From the NCBI RefSeq assembly GCF_900465055.1, contig NZ_LS483250.1:62001-126000 (forward strand): 64,000 bases of DNA. Direction: 5' to 3'. Made by a program: the position numbers and the translations under genes. Under the pieces are notes generated by a model. It worked only from the letters and a program-made list of their open reading frames with translations. It did no database searches and was not told the DNA's origin. The DNA is from Moritella yayanosii. Its GTDB lineage: Bacteria > Pseudomonadota > Gammaproteobacteria > Enterobacterales > Moritellaceae. Positions within the stretch are counted from its first letter, which is position 1. Each line of letters starts with the position of its first letter. Below are positions 26,909 through 36,631 of this stretch, piece by piece.

Positions 26909-27694
26909 TTGATTCGAATTAATACTAAAACGGCCATGATTATGGCCGTTATTTATAGTGGTTTAGGGCATGCTGCACCCGCTACAGTAGTTGATGCAAC
27001 CGCAAATACTCAGCAGGTGGTAACGAACAAAACAATTCGTTCCGTTGAACAACGCCTTACCCGTATAGAGAATATCCTCCAAGCTCGCACTCGATCGCAA
27101 TTAGAAACTCAACAAAGACTTGATCAATTATCGATTGAATTAATGAACTTGCAGGGTGCTATCGAAGAAAGCAATCTAGAACAGAGCAAAATCACACAAC
27201 GTCAACGTGATATTCTCAATGATATTGAGCGTATACGTATTACGCTTGTCGCTAAACCGGTAACGCCAGTTACAATTAATGCGAGTATTCTGCATGCTGT
27301 AAATCAGCCGTTAAATTTAACGGGTAAAGATTCTTATAATTACGCCATAAAATTGATCAAAAATGAGCGTAAGTATGATGAAGCGATTCCTGCGCTACAA
27401 AGTTTTATTTCAACGTATCCAGAATCTGAGTTAGCCGCGAATGCACATTATTGGTTAGGTCTATTGTTACGTAAAGATAATAAGAATGATGAAGCAAAAG
27501 TTGAATTTGAAAAGATCGTTTCTCAGTATCCAGCATCCAATAAACGTGCAGACTCATTACAGAAACTTGGTCAGCTTGCTAAGATAACTGGTTCGAATAG
27601 TGAAGCGAAACGTTATTTTGAATTGGTGATTAAAGATTACCCTAATAATTCGGTCGCTAAGCTTGCGAAGCAAGAACTGGCAGCATTAAAGTAA
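26909..27694 (+). CDS. cpoB: Cell division coordinator CpoB (YbgF)
   Basis: A 261-residue periplasmic protein that links Tol-Pal to PBP1B-LpoB. It has a signal peptide (YSGLGHAAPA), a trimerising coiled coil (about residues 35-95) and C-terminal TPR repeats beginning KDSYNYAIKLIKNERKYDEA. The start is an unusual TTG at 26909, supported by AAGGATT about 9 bases upstream; the next in-frame ATG (26936) would shorten the signal peptide. It ends the operon. Confidence 0.93.
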   Translation: MIRINTKTAMIMAVIYSGLGHAAPATVVDATANTQQVVTNKTIRSVEQRLTRIENILQARTRSQLETQQRLDQLSIELMNLQGAIEESNLEQSKITQRQRDILNDIERIRITLVAKPVTPVTINASILHAVNQPLNLTGKDSYNYAIKLIKNERKYDEAIPALQSFISTYPESELAANAHYWLGLLLRKDNKNDEAKVEFEKIVSQYPASNKRADSLQKLGQLAKITGSNSEAKRYFELVIKDYPNNSVAKLAKQELAALK

Positions 27695-27813
27695 TGTTTT
27701 AGAGAGTTCAACATTAACTCACTATTGATTTGTGTTATTTGTCATCGTATTGACGTTAAACTGAACGAAATTTAGGATTTCATCATTGAATTGTGATTCT
27801 AAGCAGATTTTAC

Positions 27814-27841
27814 TTGCAGAGTTTTCGGAAAAAAGTATTAT
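27814..27841 (+). promoter_or_regulatory. Predicted tRNA-array promoter
   Basis: TTGCAG (27814-27819) and TATTAT (27836-27841) with a 16-base spacer are followed by a GC-rich stretch (AGCCGCC), typical of stringently controlled stable-RNA promoters. It lies about 80 bases before the first tRNA. It overlaps a possible short open frame (27786-27899). Confidence 0.55.
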
Positions 27842-27922
27842 AGCCGCCATCGAGAAGGGCATTAGCGAAACAACATGTGATGTTGATAAGTTAAATTAGA
27901 TACTTCTTGATTATAGAATTGT

Positions 27923-27999
<77 letters not shown>

Positions 28000-28028
28000 T
28001 TTCTATTACCAATTAATTTGGTATATGT

Positions 28029-28104
28029 GGGTCCTTAGCTCAGTTGGGAGAGCATCGCCCTTACAAGGCGAGGGTCACTGGTTCAAGCCCAGTAGGACCC
28101 ACCA
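28029..28104 (+). tRNA. tRNA-Val (TAC), copy 1
   Basis: A 76-base cloverleaf with GGGTCCT/AGGACCC acceptor, anticodon loop CTTACAA and encoded CCA. Confidence 0.97.
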
Positions 28105-28149
28105 CATTTAATTACGTACCCTAACGTAAACTAAATGAAAACATATTGT

Positions 28150-28226
<77 letters not shown>

Positions 28227-28255
28227 TTTCTATTACCAATTAATTTGGTATATGT

Positions 28256-28331
28256 GGGTCCTTAGCTCAGTTGGGAGAGCATCGCCCTTACAAGGCGAGG
28301 GTCACTGGTTCAAGCCCAGTAGGACCCACCA
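28256..28331 (+). tRNA. tRNA-Val (TAC), copy 2
   Basis: Same 76-base sequence as copy 1, with encoded CCA. Confidence 0.97.
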
Positions 28332-28410
28332 CAAGTTATTAAGTTTGGTTAACTATTTTATAATACATTTTGTAATATAAGTAACGAGACTTTATAAAGA
28401 AAGAATACGG

Positions 28411-28486
28411 GGGCTGTTAGCTCAGTTGGTAGAGCAGTTGACTTTTAATCAATTGGTCGAAGGTTCAAATCCTTCACAGCCCACCA
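28411..28486 (+). tRNA. tRNA-Lys (TTT), copy 1
   Basis: A 76-base cloverleaf with GGGCTGT/ACAGCCC acceptor, anticodon loop CTTTTAA and encoded CCA. Confidence 0.97.
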
Positions 28487-28526
28487 CTTTCTTTATTATT
28501 TACTTTTAAAGTAAACTCAGCATTGT

Positions 28527-28603
<77 letters not shown>

Positions 28604-28643
28604 GTTAAAACGATAGATACCACTATCGCTAAATAAATAACGT

Positions 28644-28719
28644 GGGTCCTTAGCTCAGTTGGGAGAGCATCGCCCTTACAAGGCGAGGGTCACTGGTTCA
28701 AGCCCAGTAGGACCCACCA
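28644..28719 (+). tRNA. tRNA-Val (TAC), copy 3
   Basis: Same 76-base sequence as the other Val copies, with encoded CCA. Confidence 0.97.
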
Positions 28720-28785
28720 CAAGTTATTAAGTTTGATTATATTTTTTATAAGATAAGTAATCAGACTTTATAAAGAAAGAATTTG

Positions 28786-28861
28786 GGGCTGTTAGCTCAG
28801 TTGGTAGAGCAGTTGACTTTTAATCAATTGGTCGAAGGTTCAAATCCTTCACAGCCCACCA
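28786..28861 (+). tRNA. tRNA-Lys (TTT), copy 2
   Basis: Identical to Lys copy 1. The flanks (TTTATAAAGAAAGAAT upstream, CACTTTCTTTATTATT downstream) are also repeated. Confidence 0.97.
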
Positions 28862-28901
28862 CTTTCTTTATTATTTACTTTTAAAGTAAACTCAGCATTG
28901 T

Positions 28902-28978
<77 letters not shown>

Positions 28979-29018
28979 GTTAAAATGATAGATACAACTA
29001 TCGCTAAATAAATGACGT

Positions 29019-29051
29019 GGGTCACTGGTTCAAGCCCAGTAGGATCCACCA
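29019..29051 (+). pseudogene. tRNA-Val remnant with 43-base internal deletion
   Basis: Only 33 of 76 bases remain: GGGTC joined straight to the T arm (ACTGGTTCAAGC) and acceptor 3' strand, with GGATCC instead of GGACCC. The intact gene has GGGTC at positions 1-5 and again at 44-48, so the deletion is explained by a 5-bp direct repeat. It cannot form a cloverleaf. Confidence 0.93.
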
Positions 29052-29104
29052 CTAATATTCAGTTTGATTATAGAGATAATGTGACTTTATAAAGAAAGAA
29101 TTTG

Positions 29105-29180
29105 GGGCTGTTAGCTCAGTTGGTAGAGCAGTTGACTTTTAATTAATTGGTCGAAGGTTCAAATCCTTCACAGCCCACCA
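29105..29180 (+). tRNA. tRNA-Lys (TTT), copy 3 (variant)
   Basis: Differs from the other Lys copies at position 40 (C to T), turning the G30-C40 pair of the anticodon stem into G-U. Otherwise intact, with encoded CCA. Confidence 0.95.
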
Positions 29181-29216
29181 CTTTCTTTCATTCTGATACA
29201 GAACATACAGTATTGT

Positions 29217-29293
<77 letters not shown>

Positions 29294-29329
29294 GTTAAAA
29301 CGATAGATAACACTATTGTAAGAATAAAC

Positions 29330-29360
29330 AAAAAAGCCTCGCTATTAGCGGGGCTTTTTT
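29330..29360 (+). terminator. Intrinsic terminator of the tRNA array
   Basis: A 13-bp stem with one G-U pair, AAAAAAGCCTCGC (29330-29342) with GCGGGGCTTTTTT (29348-29360), loop TATTA and a T run. Confidence 0.93.
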
Positions 29361-29456
29361 GTTGGCGTTGAAAAAAAGTCACGCTAAATTACGTATTCAT
29401 GACAATGCCATGTATAATGCGCGAAGATATATTTTTTGAGTACTGAGTAATTAGCT

Positions 29457-30485
29457 ATGATCCCCAATGTAGTAGAAATGGAATATCTATTCCCAAAAAA
29501 ACCAGTTCCGTTATCGGCACAGCAAAAATTGGAATATAAAGCCCGTATTAAACAGCTTTTAAAAGAAAAAGATGCAGTATTAATTGCACACTATTATACA
29601 GATCCTGAAATTCAAGCACTTGCTGAAGAGACGGGCGGTTGTGTTGCGGATTCTTTGGAAATGGCTCGCTTTGGGAATAATCATCCAGCTAAAACGCTAA
29701 TCATTGCCGGTGTTCGTTTTATGGGTGAAACGGCAAAGATCTTAGCGCCAAGCAAACGCATTATCATGCCAGCATTAGATGCAACTTGTTCATTGGATCT
29801 AGGCTGTCCTGTTGAAGCGTTCTCAGCATTCTGTGATGCGCATCCAGATCATACCGTTGTGGTATATGCAAATACATCGGCAGCCGTTAAAGCGCGCGCT
29901 GACTGGATTGTAACATCAAGTATAGCACTGGATGTGGTCGAGCACCTGGATAGTGATGGTCAAAAAATAATTTGGGGTCCAGATCGCCATTTAGGTGCTT
30001 GGATTGAAAAGCAAACTGGCGCGAAAATGGTTCGTTGGCAGGGTGCTTGTATCGTCCATGATGAATTTAAAGCATCAGCATTAAAACGCTTGAAAGAAGA
30101 AAACCCTGACGCAGCTATTTTGGTTCACCCAGAGTCACCTGCCGATGTAATCGAGCTTGCCGATGCGGTAGGTTCAACGAGCCAATTGATTAAAGCGGCA
30201 AAAGAACTACCCCAACAAAAACTGATTGTGGCTACGGATAAAGGTATCTTCTTTAAGATGCAACAAGCGTGTCCTGAAAAAGAAATGATTGCGGCTCCAA
30301 CCGGTGGCAATGGCGCAAGTTGTCGCAGTTGTGCTATGTGTCCTTGGATGGGCATGAATGGCTTGCAAACGATTGAAGATTCATTGGTTAATGATGAAGG
30401 GCATGAAATTTTTGTTGATGAAGAAATTCGTCTTAAAGCACTTATTCCATTAGAACGTATGTTGAATTTTAACGTATCAAACTAA
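29457..30485 (+). CDS. nadA: Quinolinate synthase NadA
   Basis: An iron-sulfur enzyme of 342 residues that condenses iminoaspartate with dihydroxyacetone phosphate to quinolinate in NAD synthesis. Conserved elements are [28 protein letters not shown] (seen in pieces near residue 40-65) and the cluster cysteines in the [19 protein letters not shown] and [10 protein letters not shown] regions. The length is close to E. coli NadA (347). It stands alone after the tRNA terminator and has its own terminator. Confidence 0.96.
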   Translation: MIPNVVEMEYLFPKKPVPLSAQQKLEYKARIKQLLKEKDAVLIAHYYTDPEIQALAEETGGCVADSLEMARFGNNHPAKTLIIAGVRFMGETAKILAPSKRIIMPALDATCSLDLGCPVEAFSAFCDAHPDHTVVVYANTSAAVKARADWIVTSSIALDVVEHLDSDGQKIIWGPDRHLGAWIEKQTGAKMVRWQGACIVHDEFKASALKRLKEENPDAAILVHPESPADVIELADAVGSTSQLIKAAKELPQQKLIVATDKGIFFKMQQACPEKEMIAAPTGGNGASCRSCAMCPWMGMNGLQTIEDSLVNDEGHEIFVDEEIRLKALIPLERMLNFNVSN

Positions 30486-30509
30486 GCGTTTAACGTTAAT
30501 AAATTAATT

Positions 30510-30538
30510 AAGCCTGAATGCCTTTGCTTCAGGCTTTT
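30510..30538 (+). terminator. Intrinsic terminator after nadA
   Basis: A 9-bp stem, AAGCCTGAA (30510-30518) with TTCAGGCTT (30528-30536), followed by a T run. Confidence 0.92.
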
Positions 30539-30579
30539 TTTATCGTTACGCATCGCTCAGAGCCAATTTTATAGCCACA

Positions 30580-30969
30580 CTATAAGTCGGTTACAGTAAT
30601 TCTCCCTGCCAACTTAGTGATAGTCGCTTTTCCTATTCCCTTTACGTTAACTAAATCTGTTGTTGTGACGAATTCACCATTATGATCACGCCATTGTATT
30701 ATTTGGGCGGCTTTATATGTGCCAATACCTGGTAAGGCGGTAAGCTCTAATTTAGTGGCGGTATTAATATTTAATGGCATGAATAGCGCATCTGCTGATG
30801 TAGTGGAGTGGCTGAGATCAAATGCGGTTGTTTCGGTTGTCGCAATAGCATCAAGGTTTATTGATGTCAGTTCTGATATGGCGGCTTGTTCTGCATTCGC
30901 CTGTGATAATAAAAGTAACGGTGCGGTAACGGCAATATACAGGGCTAAGCGATTCATTTTTTTTAGCAT
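30580..30969 (-). CDS. ComEA-like helix-hairpin-helix protein
   Basis: The 129-residue protein has a signal peptide (LLLLSQANAEQ) and a C-terminal double helix-hairpin-helix of the ComEA family (NINTATKLELTALPGIGTYKA, VNVKGIGKATITKLAGRI). Periplasmic ComEA binds incoming DNA during natural transformation. The central region (residues 30-65) is Thr/Ser-rich and unassigned. It is monocistronic; no other uptake genes are nearby. Confidence 0.85.
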   Translation of the reverse strand: MLKKMNRLALYIAVTAPLLLLSQANAEQAAISELTSINLDAIATTETTAFDLSHSTTSADALFMPLNINTATKLELTALPGIGTYKAAQIIQWRDHNGEFVTTTDLVNVKGIGKATITKLAGRITVTDL

Positions 30970-31238
30970 TTCAATTCCTTTATAGTGATAACAATGAGTT
31001 ATTCTTTCAGAATCAAACTGTAGTAATAATAAATATTTTTGTTATCAACAATAGCCTCGCTGTGGGCGCTATCACATCTTTGAGTTAGGAATTTCATGGA
31101 TGCTCAAATTTTGAGTATTAAGAAAGTATTAGCTGTTACCTGAAGGGAGAGTTTAGGTGAAGTACTACATTCAATGAACTAATCATAGTGCAATTAAATG
31201 CAGTACTCAAATAGGGCATAGCCAGTGATTATGGAGCC

Positions 31239-31784
31239 TTATTTATTATCACTGTTTTCTTTTGGCATGTAGCGATAAAGATAAACGACCGTTAATATTG
31301 TGAAAGCTAACATGATACCGAGTACACCGAACACTTTAAAATCAACCCATAGCTCTTCTGACATGTTAAAAGCGATGTAATGATTTAAGCCAGCGAGGGC
31401 GAGGAAGAATATTGCCCACGCTGTGTTGACACGCGCCCAAACAAACTCAGGTAAAACCATTTCTTTACCCAGCATTTTTTTGATCAGATTGTGTTTGAAG
31501 GCATATTGGCTAACCAATAAAACAATTGAAAATAGACAGTAAATAATCGTTACTTTCCATTTTATGAAGCTTGAATCTTGAGTGAATAAGGTAATGCCAC
31601 CAAATACAGAGACCATTGCAAAGGTGATTAATTGCATTTTTTCAACTTTACGGTATTTAAACCAGCTAAAGATTAATGTACATGCTGTTACTGCGATTAA
31701 TGCTGCTGTTGCGGAATAAATATCGTACATTTTATAAATAATGAAAAATACGATCAGGGGAAGAAATTCAGTAAATTGTTTCAT
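31239..31784 (-). CDS. yciB: Inner membrane septation protein A (YciB)
   Basis: The 181-residue protein has five hydrophobic segments and the YciB signature (FLPLIVFFIIYKMYDIYSATA near the N-terminus; LPEFVWARVNTAWAIFFLALAGLNHYIAF near residues 112-140, read in pieces). YciB takes part in envelope synthesis and interacts with elongation and division proteins. The 269-base gap between it and the ComEA gene contains no clear gene. Confidence 0.93.
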   Translation of the reverse strand: MKQFTEFLPLIVFFIIYKMYDIYSATAALIAVTACTLIFSWFKYRKVEKMQLITFAMVSVFGGITLFTQDSSFIKWKVTIIYCLFSIVLLVSQYAFKHNLIKKMLGKEMVLPEFVWARVNTAWAIFFLALAGLNHYIAFNMSEELWVDFKVFGVLGIMLAFTILTVVYLYRYMPKENSDNK

Positions 31785-31844
31785 AAAGTTTTTGACTCAA
31801 GGCTAACGATGCCATCTAGTTTATCATGAAAATCGCAGATATAA

Positions 31845-31873
31845 AAAAACAGCCTCATGATGAGGCTGTTTTT
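31845..31873 (-). terminator. Intrinsic terminator after the POT transporter gene
   Basis: A 13-bp perfect stem, AAAAACAGCCTCA (31845-31857) with TGAGGCTGTTTTT (31861-31873), with a 3-base loop, just after the minus-strand transporter stop. Confidence 0.92.
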
Positions 31874-31899
31874 ACATTTCTTAAAATCAGTTGTCAGTA

Positions 31900-33348
31900 T
31901 TAAGCTGTTGTTGTCACTGGTTTTTGATTCGTTGTATCGTCTTTTGTAATCACTTTACCTTCTGCTCCGTGCATCCAGTAAATTAGTTTGTGTGCTGATG
32001 CAAATAGGATCAGTGATGAAATCACCGCGGCTATGGCAATACCACCAAAGATAGCCATTGGGCCTGCTTCACCGATTTGTGCACCGATCATACCAGCCAC
32101 TTTATTCGCAATCGCGTTAAAGCCAAACCATGCGCCCATCATCAGAGATGCTAAGCGTAGTGGTGCTAACTTAGTGATCATGGATAGACCGATTGGAGAA
32201 AGACATAATTCACCCATAGTATGGAAGAAGTACGCACCGACTAACCAGTACATGCTTGTTTTAGCGGTTAAGTCACCACCTTGTTCTAATGTTGCAAAGA
32301 TCATGAATACAAAACCAATTGCTAACATCAATAGTGCCATTGCAAATTTAACTGGTGATGTTGGCTCTTTAGGACCCATTTTAATCCAAATCATGCTCAC
32401 GATAGGTGCACAGGTAATAATGAAGAATGGATTGAGTGATTGGAACCAAGCAACAGGTACCTCAAAACTACCAATCATACGGTCGGTATAATCATTTGCG
32501 TAAAGATTCATTAGACCACCGGCTTGTTCGAAGCCAGCCCAGAAGATGATAACAAATAGACCTAAAATTAAGATAACTTTAATACGATCAACTTCAATCG
32601 CGGTTAGTGTTTGCTTTTTACCTTTATTTTCAGCACGTGCTTTTTTAGCTGCGGCTTCGATACCAATGTTACCTAAGTATTTGTTAGCAAATAGTTTCTG
32701 CAATACAACACTCAGTACCATGGCGATACCAGACATTAAGAAACCATATTTGTAATCGCCCGTGTAAACAACAACTGCGCCAACCAGAATACCGGAAAAG
32801 AAAGCGCCAATGTTAATACCCATATAGAAGATAGTAAACGCGCCATCACGACGGTTATCACCCTCTTCATATAGATCACCAACCATGGTTGAGATGTTCG
32901 GTTTGAACATACCGTTACCAGCTATTAGGAAAGCAAGACCTAAGTAAAGACTTGCTGTCGTGCTGAGTGCTAATACTTCTAATGGTGCAAACAAAAGGAA
33001 TTGACCAATGGCCATTAAGATACCACCAAAGATCACACTTTTGCGTTGTCCTAGGAAGTTATCAGCTAACCAGCCACCAATAAGCGGGGTGATATAAACT
33101 AAACCTGTGTATGTTCCATAGAGAGAAAGCGCATCTGCTTGAGTCCAACCTAAACCTGGAATACCTGCTTGGTAGTTAGGGTCGGTTAATAATGCCGCGG
33201 CTTGCTGATCTTGAGTTACAGACACAAGAAAAAGAACCAGAATTGCACGCATGCCATAATAGCTAAAGCGTTCCATCATTTCTGTACTGAATAAAAGGAA
33301 TAATCCTTTTGGATGACCCATAAATGTATCTGAATTATTAGGATTCAT
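31900..33348 (-). CDS. POT-family proton-coupled di/tripeptide transporter
   Basis: This 482-residue permease has 12-14 membrane helices. The POT motif ExxERFxYYG is visible at FSTEMMERFSYYGMRAIL (about residues 21-38), as is the second signature (FTIFYMGINIGAFFSGIL). It imports small peptides with protons, as Dtp proteins do; which Dtp subgroup cannot be decided. It is a single gene with its own terminator, divergent from rfaH. Confidence 0.94.
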   Translation of the reverse strand: MNPNNSDTFMGHPKGLFLLFSTEMMERFSYYGMRAILVLFLVSVTQDQQAAALLTDPNYQAGIPGLGWTQADALSLYGTYTGLVYITPLIGGWLADNFLGQRKSVIFGGILMAIGQFLLFAPLEVLALSTTASLYLGLAFLIAGNGMFKPNISTMVGDLYEEGDNRRDGAFTIFYMGINIGAFFSGILVGAVVVYTGDYKYGFLMSGIAMVLSVVLQKLFANKYLGNIGIEAAAKKARAENKGKKQTLTAIEVDRIKVILILGLFVIIFWAGFEQAGGLMNLYANDYTDRMIGSFEVPVAWFQSLNPFFIITCAPIVSMIWIKMGPKEPTSPVKFAMALLMLAIGFVFMIFATLEQGGDLTAKTSMYWLVGAYFFHTMGELCLSPIGLSMITKLAPLRLASLMMGAWFGFNAIANKVAGMIGAQIGEAGPMAIFGGIAIAAVISSLILFASAHKLIYWMHGAEGKVITKDDTTNQKPVTTTA

Positions 33349-33668
33349 AATATCGCCTGTTTTGTATTTTTGTATTTGTTTTTATGTTTATAATTTTATG
33401 CTGATAATTGATCTGTTATCAGTCGATTCATTCTTTTATATCCCTTTTGTTAGAGACTGACAAGCGTAGATATCAATTTTAAGAGCTTCATCACCCTAAA
33501 TTGAGTCTATGTTCTATTGTTGAATCTTCAATGTTGCGCCAGTGTTGTATTTATGATTATTTATGGTTGATATATATACATTTAAAAGTAATTTTCATTT
33601 AGACTTTAATTTCGTCGAAGTTGACGTAAAATTAAAAGTGAGATCATGATTAGGATAATCAAGTCAAA
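33349..33668. other. Divergent intergenic region, POT transporter / rfaH
   Basis: 320 AT-rich bases hold the promoters of both genes. A TTGACG near 33620 could be the rfaH -35 element, but no good -10 at proper spacing is visible. I see no gene or hairpin here. Confidence 0.5.
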
Positions 33669-34193
33669 ATGGCGGACGATAAAAAAGACTGGTACTTACT
33701 TTACTGTAAAGGAAAAGAAGAACCTAGGGCATTAACAAACCTAAAAAATCAAGGGATTGACAGTTTTTACCCTACGATGACCGTTGAAAAGAGACTGCGC
33801 AACAAGTTGATTTTAAAAGATATTGCTATTTTCCCCAATTATTTGTTTGTTGAAATAGATAAGAATACGGCAAATTTTAATAGTATTCGCTCTACCCGTG
33901 GCGTCATTGATTTTGTTAAATTTGGGGCAAATTACACGAAAGTGCCTGCTGCATTGGTTGCGGAGTTAAGAGCAACACAACGATGCCGAGATAAATCGGA
34001 AAACGCAGTGACCGTATTTAGCGCCGGAGAAAAAGTGATCATTCAAGATGGTGCTTTTAAAGGCATAGAGGCTATTTATCAATGTAAAGATGGACTAGAA
34101 CGTTCGGTGTTACTGATTAATTTGATCAATAACACCACCACAATGAGTGTCGCTAACGGTGAGATAAAAAGTAAATCAGAGAGTGAATATTAA
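33669..34193 (+). CDS. rfaH: Transcription antiterminator RfaH
   Basis: This 174-residue NusG paralog has the N-terminal NGN domain (WYLLYCKGKEEPRALTNLKNQG, FPNYLFVEID) that binds RNA polymerase and ops sites, and a C-terminal KOW-like domain (about residues 115-165) that can switch between folds. It raises expression of long surface-polysaccharide and virulence operons. The length is near E. coli RfaH (162). It is convergent with the pilin gene. Confidence 0.93.
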   Translation: MADDKKDWYLLYCKGKEEPRALTNLKNQGIDSFYPTMTVEKRLRNKLILKDIAIFPNYLFVEIDKNTANFNSIRSTRGVIDFVKFGANYTKVPAALVAELRATQRCRDKSENAVTVFSAGEKVIIQDGAFKGIEAIYQCKDGLERSVLLINLINNTTTMSVANGEIKSKSESEY

Positions 34194-34254
34194 GTATTTG
34201 GTCTACATTATGGCATCTCTTCAGAACATCCGTTTAAATTACACCGCTTTTTTT

Positions 34255-34277
34255 GTTACCAGCAGATTGCTGGTAAC
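34255..34277. other. Perfect 9-bp hairpin spanning the pilin stop codon
   Basis: GTTACCAGC (34255-34263) and GCTGGTAAC (34269-34277) surround a 5-base loop. The pilin stop codon lies in one arm. T or A runs are on the wrong side for a standard terminator on either strand. Confidence 0.55.
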
Positions 34278-34636
34278 CGCGTTAAATTATGATCTAAACT
34301 CAATTCTCGACACTCACTATCATTGCGTTGTTCATTTATCGCTGTTGCGAGTACCCGGTACTGATTATTGGCTGCGATGATTATGCGGTACTGGTATTTA
34401 CTGCTGCTGAGGTCAACCGCTAAATTACTCAACTCAGCGTATTGTTGCTGCCGACTAAAATGATCCGTTTGTAATAAGCTGATCGTGGCCAACTTCATTT
34501 TAGCTTGATCGCGATATGTGGTTAATATGTTGTGGTGATAATTTGGTACTGCTATACCCACTAAAATACTCATGATGGCGAGTGCGATTAACAATTCAAT
34601 GAGCGTAAATCCTGATGATCTAAACAATTTTAGCAT
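34256..34636 (-). CDS. Type IV pilin-like protein (prepilin)
   Basis: The 126-residue protein has the prepilin peptidase signature SSGFTLIELLIALAIMSILVG (Gly before Phe at about residue 9), so it is processed and exported through the type IV pilus or a related system. The C-terminus has two cysteines about 18 residues apart (SECREL, PAICW), resembling the pilin disulfide loop. Length and N-terminus fit PilE-type minor pilins. It is isolated from any other pilus genes here. Confidence 0.82.
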   Translation of the reverse strand: MLKLFRSSGFTLIELLIALAIMSILVGIAVPNYHHNILTTYRDQAKMKLATISLLQTDHFSRQQQYAELSNLAVDLSSSKYQYRIIIAANNQYRVLATAINEQRNDSECRELSLDHNLTRLPAICW

Positions 34637-34856
34637 TATGTTTCCCGTTATTGTTAAATTGGCTTGAGTCTAGGTAATAAATACTCTGTTGATGATGTTT
34701 TAAACAGTGTTGTGATCGTAATTAAGTTCAGGTGAAGATTAATGGCGCTGGAACAAGGTTAACTGGCTCGCATTAGCATTTAGTTGTTGTGTCTGACGTC
34801 TTTTTGTTAGATCATTGCTCACTATTTTATTAAAAATTTACTGTTTGAGGTAAGGC

Positions 34857-36500
34857 ATGAGTCAGGCTGAAGTACGCCCAACGAACTTTATTCGTCAGAT
34901 TATTGATGGAGATTTAAATTCCGGCAAACACACTAATGTGCATACGCGTTTTCCGCCAGAGCCGAATGGCTTTTTGCATATAGGTCATGCCAAGTCTATT
35001 TGTTTGAACTTTGGTATTGCTGACGATTACCAGGGACAGTGTAATCTACGTTTTGATGATACTAATCCAGAGAAAGAAGACATTAATTACGTTCATGCCA
35101 TTCAAGAAGACGTAAAGTGGTTAGGGTTTAACTGGGATGGCGAAGTGCGCTATTCATCAAATTACTTCGATAAGTTATTCGAGTATGCAGTTGAACTTAT
35201 TCAAGCGGGTAAAGCGTACGTTTGTTTCTTAAATGCAGAAGAAACCCGTGAATATCGTGGAACCTTGAATAAGCCAGGTAAAAACAGCCCTTACCGTGAC
35301 ACTAGCATTGAAGAAAATTTAGCGCTATTCAATAAAATGCGTGATGCTGGGTTTGCTGATGGTGAATGTTGTTTACGTGCAAAAATTGACATGACTTCAT
35401 CATTCATGTGTATGCGTGATCCTATTATCTACCGAATTAAACGTGTACATCATCACCAGACTGGCGATAAATGGTGCATTTACCCAATGTACGATTTCAC
35501 CCATTGTATTTCTGATGCGATAGAAGGAATTTCACATTCTATCTGTACATTAGAATTCCAAGATAATCGTCGTGTTTATGATTGGGTATTAGATAATATT
35601 TCAATCGATTGTCGTCCGCGTCAGTATGAATTTTCACGTTTAAATCTGGAATATACGATGATGTCTAAGCGTAAGCTTAACGCATTAGTGACAGAAAACC
35701 ATGTAACTGGTTGGGATGATCCTCGTATGCCAACAATTGCTGGCTTACGTCGTCGTGGTTATACCGCTGCGTCAATTCGTGAATTTTGCAAACGTATTGG
35801 TGTGACTAAACAAATCAATACCATCGAAATGGGTATGCTAGAAGCCTGTATCCGTGAAGATCTTGAAGATTCAGCACCACGTGCAATGGCGGTTCTTGAT
35901 CCAGTTAAATTAGTCATTACTAATTATCCAGCAGATCAAACTGAGCAATTAATTGCACCAGCACATCCTAAACTAGATATGGGTACCCGTACTCTGCCCT
36001 TTAGCCGTGAACTATTTATTGATCGTGCGGATTTCCGTGAAGAAGCGAACAAGAAATATAAACGTTTAGTATTAGGCAAAGAAGTGCGCTTACGTAATGC
36101 GTACATTGTTAGAGCTGATGACGTTGTCAAAGATGACGCGGGTAATATCATTGAAATTCACTGTACTTACGATGATGAAACACTGGGTAAGAACCCAAGT
36201 GATGGTCGTAAAGCGAAAGGCGTTATTCATTGGGTATCAGCTGCTGACGCTGTTGATGCGGAAATACGTGTTTATGATCGCCTATTTAAAATAGCAGATC
36301 CTGCCAGTGTTGAAACATTAGAAGAAGCATTGAATGAACAATCATTAGTTGTGATTAAAACAGCTAAAGTTGAACCGGGTCTTGTTGCAGCGCAAGCCGA
36401 AAGCGCATACCAGTTTGAACGTGAAGGTTACTTCTGTGCCGACAAAGATTCAACAGCGGATAAACTGGTGTTTAACCGTACCGTCTCTTTACGTGGTTAA
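34857..36500 (+). CDS. glnS: Glutaminyl-tRNA synthetase
   Basis: A class I aminoacyl-tRNA synthetase of 547 residues. The HIGH motif is [14 protein letters not shown] (about residues 33-46) and the KMSKS-like motif is MMSKRKL (about residue 269). A C-terminal anticodon-binding beta-barrel region follows (from about residue 340). It is monocistronic, followed by two hairpins. Confidence 0.97.
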   Translation: MSQAEVRPTNFIRQIIDGDLNSGKHTNVHTRFPPEPNGFLHIGHAKSICLNFGIADDYQGQCNLRFDDTNPEKEDINYVHAIQEDVKWLGFNWDGEVRYSSNYFDKLFEYAVELIQAGKAYVCFLNAEETREYRGTLNKPGKNSPYRDTSIEENLALFNKMRDAGFADGECCLRAKIDMTSSFMCMRDPIIYRIKRVHHHQTGDKWCIYPMYDFTHCISDAIEGISHSICTLEFQDNRRVYDWVLDNISIDCRPRQYEFSRLNLEYTMMSKRKLNALVTENHVTGWDDPRMPTIAGLRRRGYTAASIREFCKRIGVTKQINTIEMGMLEACIREDLEDSAPRAMAVLDPVKLVITNYPADQTEQLIAPAHPKLDMGTRTLPFSRELFIDRADFREEANKKYKRLVLGKEVRLRNAYIVRADDVVKDDAGNIIEIHCTYDDETLGKNPSDGRKAKGVIHWVSAADAVDAEIRVYDRLFKIADPASVETLEEALNEQSLVVIKTAKVEPGLVAAQAESAYQFEREGYFCADKDSTADKLVFNRTVSLRG

Positions 36501-36520
36501 GCATGCTTATAAGTTAGCAA

Positions 36521-36560
36521 TATAACCCCAAGACATAATATTTTGTTTCTTGGGGTTATA
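36521..36560. other. 12-bp perfect inverted repeat after glnS
   Basis: TATAACCCCAAG (36521-36532) and CTTGGGGTTATA (36549-36560) form a strong stem with no U tract. It precedes the terminator at 36583. Confidence 0.7.
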
Positions 36561-36582
36561 TCTACGTAAAAAAGACATATAA

Positions 36583-36607
36583 AAAAAGGAGCTATAGGCT
36601 CCTTTTT
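36583..36607. terminator. Bidirectional terminator between glnS and fur
   Basis: A 10-bp stem, AAAAAGGAGC (36583-36592) with GCTCCTTTTT (36598-36607), with A and T runs on both sides, between convergent genes. Confidence 0.9.
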
Positions 36608-36631
36608 ATTTATCTGGTGTTTAGAGTGCGA

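Noticed and set aside
31988-32491. 167-codon plus-strand ORF opposite the POT transporter
   Set aside because: It lies wholly inside a well-supported transporter gene on the other strand and shows no family motif. Long membrane genes often give such shadow frames.
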